Assembly (NCBI RefSeq): GCF_001427785.1
Contig: NZ_LMHM01000012.1
Location: 709,043 to 753,439 of the forward strand
Direction: 5' to 3'
Length of the DNA: 44,397 nucleotides
Origin: Lysobacter sp. Root690
GTDB taxonomy: Bacteria; Pseudomonadota; Gammaproteobacteria; Xanthomonadales; Xanthomonadaceae
The notes beneath the pieces are model-generated. The model was not told where the DNA came from. It worked only from the letters and a program-made list of their open reading frames with translations, and searched no databases. A program made the translations under genes and the position numbers. Of this stretch, positions 19,009 through 28,234 are shown piece by piece. Within the stretch, counting starts at the first letter, position 1. Each line of letters opens with the position of its first letter.

Positions 19009-22000
19009 TCACGCCGCACTCCTCAACGTCTCAGCCAACGACTCCAGACTCGCCGCCTTGGGCTTCACCAGCCAGAACTTGCCCAGGTAATCGCGCATCT
19101 CATCGAGGATCCGCCGCGCCCACACGCTGCCGGTCAAGGCCACATGCGTCTCCAGCAGATCGTGCAGATGCGAGCGGTGATGCTCGAAGCCATCGGCCGA
19201 GATGCGCAGGATGTCGATCAACTCATGGTTGTAGCGATCGACGAAATCGCGCTCGGTATCGAGCACATACGCCATGCCGCCGGTAAAGCCCGCGCCGAAA
19301 TTCAGGCCGGTCCGGCCCAGCACCGCGACCACGCCGCCGGTCATGTACTCGCAGCAGTGATCGCCGGCGCCCTCGACCACCGCGGTCGCGCCGGAGTTGC
19401 GCACGCCGAAGCGCTCGCCGGCGCGGCCGGCCGCGTACAGCTCGCCGCCGGTGGCGCCGTACAGACAGGTGTTGCCGAGGATCGGCGTCTCGTTGGCGAC
19501 ATAGCGCGCGCCGGCCGGCGGACGCAGCACGATTCGGCCGCCCGCCATGCCCTTGCCGACGTAGTCGTTGGCTTCGCCCGACAGTTCGAACTGCAAGCCG
19601 CCGGCCTGGAACGCACCGAAACTCTGGCCGGCGGTGCCGCTGAAGCGCAGGGTGATCGGCGCATCGCTCATGCCGCGATCGCCGTGCGCGCGCGCGATGC
19701 GTCCGGACAGGCGCGCGCCGATGCTGCGGTCGGTGTTGCGGATCTTGTAGCTGTAGTCGCCGCCGGCCTTGTTCGCGATCGCCTCGGCCAGTTCTGCTTC
19801 GAGCTGCGCCGACAGACCGTCGGGCTCGGCCGCCGGCGCCGGCATGCCGCAATGGCCGCCGTGGGCGAGGCCGGAACCGGCCAGCAGTGGCGACAGATCC
19901 AGACGCTGCTGACGCGCGCTGTCGCCCTCGCTTTGCTTGAGCAGATCGGTGCGGCCGACGATTTCGCCAAGCGTGCGCACACCGAGCGAGGCCAGCCAAT
20001 GCCGCACTTCCTCGGCGAGCAGGCGGAAGAAATTCTCCACGCGCTCGGGCAGGCCGGTGAAATGCTCGCGGCGCAGGCCGGCATCCTGGGTGGCCACGCC
20101 GGTCGCGCAGTTGTTGAGATGGCAGATGCGCAGGTACTTGCAGCCCAGCGCGATCATCGGCGCGGTGCCGAAGCCGAAACTCTCCGCGCCGAGCAGCGCG
20201 GCCTTGATCACGTCCAGGCCGCTCTTGAGGCCGCCGTCGGTCTGCAGAATCACCCGCTCGCGCAGATCGTTGGCGATCAAGGCCTGACGCGCTTCGGCCA
20301 GGCCCAGTTCCCACGGCGTGCCGGCGTAACGGATCGACGACAGCGGGCTCGCGCCGGTGCCGCCGTCATGGCCGGACACGGTAACGAGATCGGCGCCGGC
20401 TTTCGCGACACCAGTGGCGATGGTGCCCACGCCCGCGTGCGACACCAGCTTGACCGAGATCAATGCCTGTGGATTGACCTGGCGCAGGTCGTGAATCAAC
20501 TGCGCCAGATCCTCGATCGAATAAATGTCGTGATGCGGAGGCGGCGAAATCAGGCCGATGCCGGGCATCGCATAACGCAGGCGCGCGATCAGTTCGTTGA
20601 CCTTGTGCCCGGGCAACTGACCGCCTTCGCCGGGCTTGGCGCCCTGGGCGATCTTGATCTGCAGCACTTCGGCGTTGACCAAGTACTCCGGCGTCACGCC
20701 GAACCGGCCCGAGGCGATCTGCTTGATCTTCGACACCTTGTCGGTGCGATAGCGCGCCGGATCTTCGCCGCCTTCGCCCGAATTCGAGCGTCCGCCGAGG
20801 CGATTCATCGCTATAGCCAGCGCTTCGTGCGCTTCGGGCGACAAGGCGCCCAGGCTCATCGCCGCCGAGTCGAAGCGGCGCACGATGTCGGCGATCGGCT
20901 CGACCTGATCGAGCGGAATCGCCTTGGCCGGATCGGCGTTGAGTTCGAGCAGATCGCGCAGCGCCGCGGTCGGGCGTTCGTTGACCGCTTCGGCGTAATG
21001 CTGCCAATCCTCCCATTCGCCGCTGCCGACCGCGCGTTGCAGGCGCGTGACCACATCGGGATTGAACAGATGGTATTCGCCGCCCGGCGTGTACTTGAGC
21101 AGGCCGCCGATTTCTGGCAGACGGTTCGCGTCCCAGCCGATGTCGGCCAGGGTCTGGTTGTCTTCCTGCAACAATTCGAAACCCGCGCCGCTGATACGCG
21201 ACGCCGCGCCGGTGAAGCACAGATCGACAACTTCCTTGTCCAGGCCGATGATCTCGAACAACTGCGCGCCGCGATAACTGCCGATGGTCGCGATGCCCAT
21301 CTTCGAAATGATCTTGAGCAGGCCCTTCTTGATCGCGCGCCGGTAGCTGCGGCCGATCTGTGCGACCTCGCCGTGCTTGGTGCGCAGAATGCCGCGCGCG
21401 CCCAGGTCGTGCAGGGTCTGATAGGCGAGGTACGGATACACCGCGGTCGCGCCGAAACCGATCAGGCAGGCGAAGTGGTGCGGATCGCGCGCGGTGCCGG
21501 TTTCGATGATGAGATTGGCCTCGCAGCGCAGGCCGACCTTGCTCAGATGCTGATGGATCGCGCCGGTCGCGAGCAGCGCATGCATCATCAGCGCGTCGCG
21601 GCGCGGGCGCCGGTCGGTGACGATCAGCAGCACGATGCCGTCGCGGGTGGCTTCCTCGGCTTCCAGGCACAGGCGCACGATCGCGGCCTTGAGCCCTTCC
21701 TCGGCGGTGTAGTTCAAGTCGATATAACGATGCGACTGATCGTAAGGCGCCATCGACAGCAACTGACGCAGCTTGCGTTGCGCGAGCACCGGCGAGTTGA
21801 GATGGATATGGCCGACATTGTTCGGCCCGTCGACGAACACGTTGCCCTCGCGCCCGATCTGGGTCGCCAGCGACATCACGCAGTCCTCGCGCAACGGATC
21901 CATCGGCGGGTTGGTGACCTGGGCGAAGGCCTGGCGGAAGTGGTCGTACAGCGGACGCACCTGTTGCGACAGCACCGCCATCGGCACGTCGTCGCCCATC

Positions 22001-23478
22001 GAGCCGGTGGCTTCCTGTTCGATCTCGGCCAGCGGGCGCAGCACTTGTTCGCGTTCTTCGCGGGTCAGTTGGAATAGTTTCTGGAAACCGGCGAGGGTTT
22101 CCGGATCGAACGGCTCGGCGGCGAGGTTCGGATCGATCAGCTCGCTGTGCAGGTAAGTCATGCCCTGCTTGAGCCAGCGCTTGTACGGCGCGCGCGCGCG
22201 GTTGATGCGATCGATCGCGTCGGAGTCGAGCAATTCACCTTGATACAAGTCGGCGGCGATCATCTCGCCCGGGCCGAGCTTGCCCTTGGCTTCGATCTCC
22301 TCGACCGGCAGTTCCCACACCCCGGCTTCCGAAGCGATCAGGAAGTGGCGGTCGCGCGAACGCAGCCAGCGCGCCGGGCGCAGGCCGTTGCGGTCCAAGG
22401 TGCAGGCGGCGTAGCGGCCGTCGCAGGTGACGATGCCGGCCGGGCCGTCCCACGGGTCGGTGTTGAGCGCGTAGTACTCGTAGAACGCGGCGAGGTCGGC
22501 GTCCTTGTATTCCAGCGATTGGGTCGCCGGCGGGATCAGGATGCGCATCGCCTTGAGCAGGTCCATGCCGCCGGCCTGCAGCACTTCGAGCATGTTGTCG
22601 AGGCTTTGCGAATCCGAGCCGTCGGTGCTGACGACTTGATCGAACTCGCGCAGGTCCAGGGTCGGCGTGCGCCAAGCGTGCGCGCGCACCTGCGCCCAGG
22701 CGCGGTTGCCGGCGATGGTGTTGATCTCGCCGTTGTGGGCGAGCAGGCGGAACGGCTGCGCCAGCGGCCAGCGCGGCGTGGTGTTGGTGGAGAAGCGCTG
22801 GTGGAACACGACCGCGCTCGCGGCCAGTTCGGCGCGCTGCAGGTCCGGGTACAACTGCATCAGCCGATCCGGCAGCACCATGCCCTTGTAGCCGATGCTG
22901 GCCGAGGACAGGCTGACCACGTAGAAATCTTTAATCGAATGCAGGCGCTGTTCGGCGCGGCGGCGCGCCAGGAACAAGGAGCGCTGGAAGCCGGCCGGAT
23001 CGAACGGCGCGGCCGCGTCGACGAAGATCTGTTCGATGCGCGGCATGGTCTTGCGCGCCAGATCGCCGCAGGCGTCGAGATTGACCGGCACCACGCGCCA
23101 GCCGGTCACCCGCATGCCCTCGGCGCGCAGGGTTTCGTTGAGGGTGTCGCGGGCGATCGTGGCCTGCTCGGGATCGTGCGGCAGGAACACCAGGCCGGCG
23201 GCGAAATGCGGGCCGGGCCGGATGTTGGCTTCGCGCGCGATCAGGCGCAAGAACGCATCGGGCTGGCGAATCAGCAGGCCGCACCCGTCGCCGCTGAGCC
23301 CGTCGGCGGCGACGCCGCCGCGATGGGTCATGCGCGACAGCGCCTCCAGGGCGCGGTCGACCAGGGCGCGGCTGGGGCGATCGTCGAGTTGCGCGATCAG
23401 CCCGAAACCGCAGGCGTCCCGCTCGTCGCGGGGGTCGTAGAGGCCCTGTTGACTGGGGCTTTGTTGCTTGGCTTGCAT
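19009..23478 (-). CDS. gltB: Glutamate synthase (NADPH) large subunit
   Basis: A 1489-residue multidomain enzyme. Class II glutamine amidotransferase domain at the N-terminus: a 22-residue propeptide precedes the nucleophile C23 ('RDERDA|CGFG'). Then the central domain, the FMN-binding synthase domain ('SIKVKL'-like region 'ALISVKLVSHAGVGTIATGVAKAGADLVTVSGHDGGTGASPLSS', split here for reading), the 3Fe-4S Cys set in 'CKYLRICHLNNCATGVATQD', and a C-terminal GXGXG beta-helix domain. The reaction is glutamine + 2-oxoglutarate to two glutamates. The start has a GGAG site 5 nt before the ATG. It is complete and of usual length. Confidence 0.96.
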   Translation of the reverse strand: MQAKQQSPSQQGLYDPRDERDACGFGLIAQLDDRPSRALVDRALEALSRMTHRGGVAADGLSGDGCGLLIRQPDAFLRLIAREANIRPGPHFAAGLVFLPHDPEQATIARDTLNETLRAEGMRVTGWRVVPVNLDACGDLARKTMPRIEQIFVDAAAPFDPAGFQRSLFLARRRAEQRLHSIKDFYVVSLSSASIGYKGMVLPDRLMQLYPDLQRAELAASAVVFHQRFSTNTTPRWPLAQPFRLLAHNGEINTIAGNRAWAQVRAHAWRTPTLDLREFDQVVSTDGSDSQSLDNMLEVLQAGGMDLLKAMRILIPPATQSLEYKDADLAAFYEYYALNTDPWDGPAGIVTCDGRYAACTLDRNGLRPARWLRSRDRHFLIASEAGVWELPVEEIEAKGKLGPGEMIAADLYQGELLDSDAIDRINRARAPYKRWLKQGMTYLHSELIDPNLAAEPFDPETLAGFQKLFQLTREEREQVLRPLAEIEQEATGSMGDDVPMAVLSQQVRPLYDHFRQAFAQVTNPPMDPLREDCVMSLATQIGREGNVFVDGPNNVGHIHLNSPVLAQRKLRQLLSMAPYDQSHRYIDLNYTAEEGLKAAIVRLCLEAEEATRDGIVLLIVTDRRPRRDALMMHALLATGAIHQHLSKVGLRCEANLIIETGTARDPHHFACLIGFGATAVYPYLAYQTLHDLGARGILRTKHGEVAQIGRSYRRAIKKGLLKIISKMGIATIGSYRGAQLFEIIGLDKEVVDLCFTGAASRISGAGFELLQEDNQTLADIGWDANRLPEIGGLLKYTPGGEYHLFNPDVVTRLQRAVGSGEWEDWQHYAEAVNERPTAALRDLLELNADPAKAIPLDQVEPIADIVRRFDSAAMSLGALSPEAHEALAIAMNRLGGRSNSGEGGEDPARYRTDKVSKIKQIASGRFGVTPEYLVNAEVLQIKIAQGAKPGEGGQLPGHKVNELIARLRYAMPGIGLISPPPHHDIYSIEDLAQLIHDLRQVNPQALISVKLVSHAGVGTIATGVAKAGADLVTVSGHDGGTGASPLSSIRYAGTPWELGLAEARQALIANDLRERVILQTDGGLKSGLDVIKAALLGAESFGFGTAPMIALGCKYLRICHLNNCATGVATQDAGLRREHFTGLPERVENFFRLLAEEVRHWLASLGVRTLGEIVGRTDLLKQSEGDSARQQRLDLSPLLAGSGLAHGGHCGMPAPAAEPDGLSAQLEAELAEAIANKAGGDYSYKIRNTDRSIGARLSGRIARAHGDRGMSDAPITLRFSGTAGQSFGAFQAGGLQFELSGEANDYVGKGMAGGRIVLRPPAGARYVANETPILGNTCLYGATGGELYAAGRAGERFGVRNSGATAVVEGAGDHCCEYMTGGVVAVLGRTGLNFGAGFTGGMAYVLDTERDFVDRYNHELIDILRISADGFEHHRSHLHDLLETHVALTGSVWARRILDEMRDYLGKFWLVKPKAASLESLAETLRSAA

Positions 23479-23964
23479 CGCATCTCCGGGACCGTGGGTG
23501 TTCCGTGGATCGCTAGCTCGCTACCGCTACGCATTGGGTTGTGGGGTGCCGATGGTCTAGTGCCGAATTCCTGATGGGTTCCCAATGCGAAGTCTTCGCG
23601 ATGTCGCTGTGTCGTTCAGCGCAAGGCCGTGAGGCCCGCACGCAGGGCGCATCCGCCAATGGCAAGGGAGACGATCCCGTACCGACGGCCTTGAAACCGA
23701 GCGTGCTCCGAATAAATCACAAATTGTGCGATGCGGCAATTCACTCCCGGACGCGGGAATTGCGATCCCGGCACGGGCCCGGTTTTGTGAGCGCGCGCGC
23801 TCACAGCGGTTTTTCCAAGTCGATGATCGCAATGGAAAAATCACCGGCCCGCGAGACAATTGGTAACGCGCGAAACCATCTGCGCATGACAATCGTCCCT
23901 GCCGGTTGCGCGACCGCGCGCTAGACTGCGCCGACTGTTATCCCCTCAGGCGGCCGCCTACCCC
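23479..23964. other. Divergent gltB / MFS transporter intergenic region
   Basis: There is no gene in these 486 bp. They contain the gltB promoter (reverse), the promoter of the transporter (forward, with TAGACT at 23922-23927 as a possible -10) and a 20-bp perfect palindrome at 23786-23805. Confidence 0.6.
23786..23805. promoter_or_regulatory. 20-bp perfect palindrome, possible operator
   Basis: TGTGAGCGCG followed directly by CGCGCTCACA. It lies 160 bp upstream of the TetA-like transporter and 308 bp upstream of gltB. A perfect palindrome of this size fits a dimeric regulator, but no regulator gene is next to it and the core is GC-simple. Confidence 0.35.
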
Positions 23965-25236
23965 ATGACCACGTCTTCCGCTCCCGCCCCGGGCGCGCGT
24001 CGAGCTGCGCTCGTCTTCATTTTCATCACCGTGCTGATCGACGTGCTGTCGTTCGGCCTGATCATTCCGGTGCTGCCGCATCTGATCGAGCGCTTCGTCG
24101 ACGGCGACACCGCGCGCGCGGCCTATTGGGTCGGGCTGTTCGGCACCGTGTTCGCGCTGATCCAGTTCGTGTTCTCGCCGATCCAGGGCAGCCTGTCGGA
24201 CCGCTTCGGCCGGCGTCCGGTGATCCTGCTGTCGTGCCTGGGTCTGGGCCTGGACTTCGTGCTGATGGCGGTGGTCGACACCCTGCCGCTGCTGCTGATC
24301 GGCCGGATCATCTCCGGCATCACCGCGGCCAGCTTCACCACCGCCAACGCTTACATCGCCGACATCACCCCGCCCGAGCAGCGCGCCAAGAGCTTCGGCA
24401 TGATCGGCGCGGCGTTCGGCGTGGGCTTCGTGGTCGGGCCGCTGATCGGCGCCTACCTGGGCGAAGTCGATCTGCGTCTGCCGTTCTGGTTCGCCGCCGG
24501 ATTGGCGCTGCTGAACTTCTTCTACGGGTTGTTCGTGCTGCCCGAATCGCTGCCGAAGGAAAAGCGCACCGCGCGCTTCGACTGGGCCCACGCCAATCCG
24601 TTCGGCTCGCTGATGCTGCTCAAGCGCTACCCGCAGGTGTTCGGCCTGGCCGCGGTGGTGTTCATCGCCAACATGGCGCATTACGTGTATCCGAGCATCT
24701 TCGTGCTGTTCGCCGACTACCAGTACCACTGGGGCCTGCGCGAAGTCGGCTGGGTGCTGCTGGTGGTGGGCGTGTGCAACATCATCGTCAACGTCGGCCT
24801 GATCGGGAGGGTGGTGGCCAAGCTCGGCGAACGCCGCACCTTGCTGCTCGGCCTGGCCTGCGGCGTGGTCGGCTTCGTCATCTATGGGCTGGCCGATGTC
24901 GGCACGATCTTCCTGATCGGCCTGCCGATCAGCGCGCTGTGGGCGATGGCCGCGCCGGCGACCCAGGCGCTGGTCACTCGCCAGGTCGGTCCGAGCGAGC
25001 AAGGCCGAATTCAGGGCGCATTGATGAGCCTGATCTCGCTGGCCGGCGTGCTCGGTCCGGCGCTGTTCGCCGGCAGCTTCGGTTATTTCATCGGCAAGAC
25101 TTCGCCGATCCATCTGCCGGGCGCGGCGTGGTTCATCGCCGCGATCCTGCTGTGCATCGGTTTGCTGATCGCGTGGCGTTACGCGCGCGTGCCGGCGACG
25201 GCGCCCGCGGCGGTGGAAGCCGAAGCGGCGGCCTGA
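23965..25236 (+). CDS. MFS transporter, TCR/Tet family
   Basis: A 423-residue inner-membrane antiporter with twelve predicted helices. The first helix 'TVLIDVLSFGLIIPVLPHLI' and the loop 2-3 motif 'GSLSDRFGRRPVIL' are those of TetA-like drug:proton antiporters. 'IADITPPEQRAKSFGMIGAAFGVGFVVGPLIGAYLG' is motif C (GPxxGG-like), typical of exporters. The tail is Ala/Glu-rich. No TetR-type regulator is next to it, so drug resistance should not be assumed; many such proteins export endogenous compounds. A 20-bp palindrome upstream might be its operator. Confidence 0.85.
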   Translation: MTTSSAPAPGARRAALVFIFITVLIDVLSFGLIIPVLPHLIERFVDGDTARAAYWVGLFGTVFALIQFVFSPIQGSLSDRFGRRPVILLSCLGLGLDFVLMAVVDTLPLLLIGRIISGITAASFTTANAYIADITPPEQRAKSFGMIGAAFGVGFVVGPLIGAYLGEVDLRLPFWFAAGLALLNFFYGLFVLPESLPKEKRTARFDWAHANPFGSLMLLKRYPQVFGLAAVVFIANMAHYVYPSIFVLFADYQYHWGLREVGWVLLVVGVCNIIVNVGLIGRVVAKLGERRTLLLGLACGVVGFVIYGLADVGTIFLIGLPISALWAMAAPATQALVTRQVGPSEQGRIQGALMSLISLAGVLGPALFAGSFGYFIGKTSPIHLPGAAWFIAAILLCIGLLIAWRYARVPATAPAAVEAEAAA

Positions 25237-25322
25237 ACCGCGCCGGTCCCCACCTGACCGATGGCACAGGTAGGCGCCGCGCGCGGCCGGCAAGGTCGCG
25301 GGTACTGATAGGGAGAGTCCTC

Positions 25323-25562
25323 ATGCGTGCTTTGATCGTTCCCACCGTGGTCGGCCTTGCCGTGGCGCTGAGCGCCTGCGGCGGCGTCGAGTACCGCGAC
25401 ACCAACGCCGCGGTCGATGCGCGGCCCGAATGCGCCAGCGGCCCGACCCGTCCGGGCGAAACCCCGCCGGCCTGGTGCGAGCGCAAGACCGAGGCCAAGT
25501 GGAACAGCGACAGCAAGGGCGAAAAGGTCGACTTCAAGAAGAAGGACGACGCGCCACGCTGA
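25323..25562 (+). CDS. Small lipoprotein
   Basis: A 79-residue protein with a signal sequence ending in the lipobox ALSAC (Cys 19), followed by a short hydrophilic chain: 'GGVEYRDTNAAVDARPECASG' region, then a Lys/Asp/Glu-rich tail ending 'VDFKKKDDAPR'. The ATG at 25323 has a GGAGAG site upstream. Two further Cys could form a disulfide. No domain is recognised. It lies 86 bp after the MFS gene and might share its transcript. Confidence 0.75.
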   Translation: MRALIVPTVVGLAVALSACGGVEYRDTNAAVDARPECASGPTRPGETPPAWCERKTEAKWNSDSKGEKVDFKKKDDAPR

Positions 25563-25635
25563 ACCGTTAGGGTTCGGCGGCGAACAATCCGCATCCTTGT
25601 CGCGACCTTGACGCGGCGGCCCGTATTGCTGGGCC

Positions 25636-26718
25636 ATGAGCGAATCCAAATCGTCAGGAGCGTTGCCCGCGGTCGCCAACCGCCGCGCCGCGCGCGCGGC
25701 CGGCCTGCGGTATGTCAACGATGGCGAGCCGGGGATCGCGCGGCGTCGCGCCGGTCGCGGTTTCGCCTATCGCGATCCGCGCGGCCGGGCGGTGAGCGTG
25801 GCGAAAACCCTCGAACGCATCCGCGCGCTGGCGATCCCGCCGGCCTACACCGAAGTGTGGATCTGCACCGACGCGCGCGGCCACCTGCAGGCGACCGGCC
25901 GCGATGCGCGCGGACGCAAGCAATACCGTTATCACCCGCAATGGCGGCAGACCCGCGACGAAGGCAAGTTCGAACGCGTGATCGCTTTCGGCCGCGCCTT
26001 GCCGGGGTTGCGGCGCAAAGTGCGGCGCGATCTCAAGCTGCCGGGATTCCCGCGCGACAAGGTGCTGGCGATCGTGGTCGCGGTGATGGCCGAAACCCTG
26101 TTGCGCGTGGGCAATCACGAATACGCGCGCAGCAACCGCTCGTTCGGGCTGACTACGTTGCGCAATCGGCATGTCGATTTCCTGCGCGGCGGTCGTGCGC
26201 GGTTCCGTTTCCGCGGCAAGGGCGGGCTGGCGCTGGAGGTCGAACTCGACAACGCCAAGCTGGTCGAGCAGGTGCGTCGTTGCCAGCAATTGCCCGGGCA
26301 GGCGCTGTTTCAGTACCGCGACGACGACGGCCGCCTGCAACCGGTGGATTCCGGCGCGGTCAACGCTTATCTGCACGAGGCCATGGGCGCGGACTTCACC
26401 GCCAAGGATTTCCGCACCTGGGGCGGCACCCTGGCCGCGTTCCGGCGTCTGGCCGCCGTGCCGTTGCCGGAGCCGTCGCGCACCGGTAAGCCGAGTGAGC
26501 GCGCGTTGCTGCTCGCGCAGAACGCGGTCATCGGCGAAGTCGCGCAGGCGCTGCGCAACACGCCCAGCGTCTGCCGCAAGGCCTATATCGATCCGGCGGT
26601 GTTCAGCGGTTGGCGCGAAGGCCGTCTGTCGCGCTACGCCGACGGCGCGCGCAGCGAGTTGCAGTGGGAAAGCGCGGCGTTGCGGTTTCTCAAGCAGGCG
26701 CGCAAGCACGCCGGTTGA
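25636..26718 (+). CDS. DNA topoisomerase IB
   Basis: A 360-residue bacterial/poxvirus-like type IB topoisomerase that relaxes supercoils through a 3'-phosphotyrosine. 'GLRYVNDGEPGIARRRAGRGFAYRDPRGR' is the N-terminal signature and 'RIRALAIPPAYTEVWIC' follows. Catalytic residues include the Arg of 'LLRVGNHEYARSNRSFGLTTL' and the active tyrosine Y317 in 'NTPSVCRKAYIDP'. 'KDFRTWGGT' carries another conserved Arg. ATG 25636 is 73 bp after the lipoprotein gene. Convergent with the barstar gene. Confidence 0.93.
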   Translation: MSESKSSGALPAVANRRAARAAGLRYVNDGEPGIARRRAGRGFAYRDPRGRAVSVAKTLERIRALAIPPAYTEVWICTDARGHLQATGRDARGRKQYRYHPQWRQTRDEGKFERVIAFGRALPGLRRKVRRDLKLPGFPRDKVLAIVVAVMAETLLRVGNHEYARSNRSFGLTTLRNRHVDFLRGGRARFRFRGKGGLALEVELDNAKLVEQVRRCQQLPGQALFQYRDDDGRLQPVDSGAVNAYLHEAMGADFTAKDFRTWGGTLAAFRRLAAVPLPEPSRTGKPSERALLLAQNAVIGEVAQALRNTPSVCRKAYIDPAVFSGWREGRLSRYADGARSELQWESAALRFLKQARKHAG

Positions 26719-26742
26719 GCGCGCGCGTGGCGAGTACCGCGA

Positions 26743-27180
26743 TCACGGCGCCATCTGCGCCAGCTCAGCCTGCGGCAGCGGCAGCAGCGCCCAGAACGCG
26801 GTGCGCGATTTCGCCCAGTCCTGGGCGGCGTCGTTGAGGATTTCGATCAGGGTCGCGGCATCGTCGCTGTGTTGCGCCTGCCACGGGCCGGCGTGTTCGA
26901 TCAGCAGCACATAACCCGGCGCCGGCCACCACGACAGGTCGTTGACGCTGTCGTTGAGCGCATCCCAGTTGCCGCCGAACCAGTCGGGAAAACGCAGCGC
27001 GCGCGCGATGCGTTCGAGCGCGTCGTCCTTGCCCGCGCAACCGGTGAAATCCACCCGCGCCAGCGCGAACTCCAGTTCGGTCGCGGCATCGGCCAGCGCG
27101 CGCGCGTCGCGCGCATCGATGAAGTAGGCGCCGGCCTGGGCCGGATCGGCCAGCAGTTCGCGCGGATCGATGGCGCTCAT
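26743..27180 (-). CDS. Barstar-like RNase inhibitor
   Basis: A 145-residue cytoplasmic barstar-family protein. 'YFIDARDARALADAATELEFALARVDFTGCAGKDDALERIARALRFPDWFGGNWDALNDSVNDLSWWPAPGYVLLIEHA' (shown here only as its core motifs FPDWFGGNWDALNDSVNDL and YVLLIEH) is the barstar core; the Asp/Trp-rich helix contacts the RNase active site. Its ATG overlaps the stop of the upstream RNase gene (ATGA). As with barnase/barstar, it should protect the cell from its own secreted RNase before export. It has about 55 residues more than barstar, at both ends. Confidence 0.9.
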   Translation of the reverse strand: MSAIDPRELLADPAQAGAYFIDARDARALADAATELEFALARVDFTGCAGKDDALERIARALRFPDWFGGNWDALNDSVNDLSWWPAPGYVLLIEHAGPWQAQHSDDAATLIEILNDAAQDWAKSRTAFWALLPLPQAELAQMAP

Positions 27181-27644
27181 CGCGACTTTCCTTCGGCGGC
27201 GACGTCGAAACGCCGGAAGCTGCGGTAGTGATCGTCGCTGTAGAAATACTCGCGCGGCGGATCGCCGCCGGTGACGATGCGGCGCGCGCCGCGATCGTCC
27301 GAGCCGGGCGTCTCCACCGTGTACTCGCGGTAGTAACCGCGCGGCTGTTTCGGCAGGCGGTTTTCGCGGTTCTGGAAGGTGCCGCCATCCTGGCGATGGT
27401 CGAACGGGCCGCCGTCGGCGATGCGGCGCAGGACGTCGTGGGCTTCGCGCGGCAGGAAGGCGGGGTAGGCGTCGCTGTGCGTGCGCGCAGCGGCCGGTCC
27501 GTCGCGACCGATCGCCGCGGTCCGCGGGTCATGCTGCGCGCTATCCGGGGACGACACGCTGGCCGGCGCGCGGCTCGGCTGCTGGGTCCAGGCCCATACG
27601 CCGATCATCAGGACGGCGGCGATCAGCCAAAGGTTGCGGCGCAT
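27177..27644 (-). CDS. Secreted barnase-like ribonuclease
   Basis: A 155-residue protein with an N-terminal membrane/signal segment (residues 4-20), a spacer rich in Ala/Pro/Ser, and a ribonuclease N1/T1-type domain. 'GGPFDHRQDGGTFQNRENRLP' matches the barnase F-NRE-LP block. 'YYREYTVETPG' carries the general base E107 (barnase E73). 'RRIVTGG' carries R122 (barnase R83/R87 region), and 'YSDDHYRSFRRF' the general acid H139 (barnase H102). All key residues are present, so it is probably active. It is followed by its barstar with a 4-bp overlap. The first helix could be a signal peptide or an anchor. Likely role: extracellular RNA degradation or a toxin. Confidence 0.9.
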   Translation of the reverse strand: MRRNLWLIAAVLMIGVWAWTQQPSRAPASVSSPDSAQHDPRTAAIGRDGPAAARTHSDAYPAFLPREAHDVLRRIADGGPFDHRQDGGTFQNRENRLPKQPRGYYREYTVETPGSDDRGARRIVTGGDPPREYFYSDDHYRSFRRFDVAAEGKSR

Positions 27645-27767
27645 GACTATGATCCTTGCAGACGGCCGGTGCAGTTTAGGGCAGGCCGGCGGTTCGCGTG
27701 TCGATGGCGGGCTGGCCGCCGACCCCGGACGCTAGGCCCCGGCTTTGGCGGCTCAAGGATCGTGCGT

Positions 27768-28208
27768 ATGAAAAGACTGCTTTTGGCCGCGGTGCTGCTG
27801 TCTTCGGCCTGCCAGACGATGACGCCGCGCGAGGACCTGAGCTCCGCGGTGACGCTGGAGGTTCAAGCCCGTGACGCCGGCACCGGCGCATTCACCTTGA
27901 TGCTGCGCAACCGTTCGACCCGGGACGTGTACTTCCTGCATTACCTGCTTGAGTTCTCGAACGATCCGCAGCCCCATCACGGCCCGCGTCCGGACTACGC
28001 GATGGACGATCCGCAGGTGGTGATCTCGTTTCACGACCGGCTGCTCAAGCGCGGCGAATCGTTCCGGATCGACAGCAGCTACGGTAATGGCGAGGCCGCC
28101 GACAAGCCGCGAACCTTCGTCGGCGTCCACGCCTGCTGGAGCGACTCGCACCGGGAGTGCGAGCGCTACACGATGCTGTGGTCGGACAAGCCGATCAATG
28201 CGGATTGA
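27768..28208 (+). CDS. Lipoprotein of unknown function
   Basis: A 146-residue lipoprotein: signal 'MKRLLLAAVLLSSAC' with lipobox LSSAC (Cys 15). The mature part looks like one beta-sandwich ('TLEVQARDAGTGAFTLMLRNRSTRDVYFLHYLLEFS'), with 'FVGVHACWSDSHRECERYTMLW' near the end, which has two Cys. No family recognised. Divergent from the RNase gene and convergent with the I78 gene that ends at 28235. Confidence 0.75.
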   Translation: MKRLLLAAVLLSSACQTMTPREDLSSAVTLEVQARDAGTGAFTLMLRNRSTRDVYFLHYLLEFSNDPQPHHGPRPDYAMDDPQVVISFHDRLLKRGESFRIDSSYGNGEAADKPRTFVGVHACWSDSHRECERYTMLWSDKPINAD

Positions 28209-28234
28209 TCGGCGTCGCCGTTCGTACTCGCCGC

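Noticed and set aside
18820-22077. 1085-residue forward open frame opposite gltB
   Set aside because: Antisense shadow of gltB with shadow-type composition and no motifs.
23557-23892. Reverse open frame in the gltB upstream gap
   Set aside because: No recognisable domain; composition of non-coding DNA; it overlaps the palindrome and promoter region.
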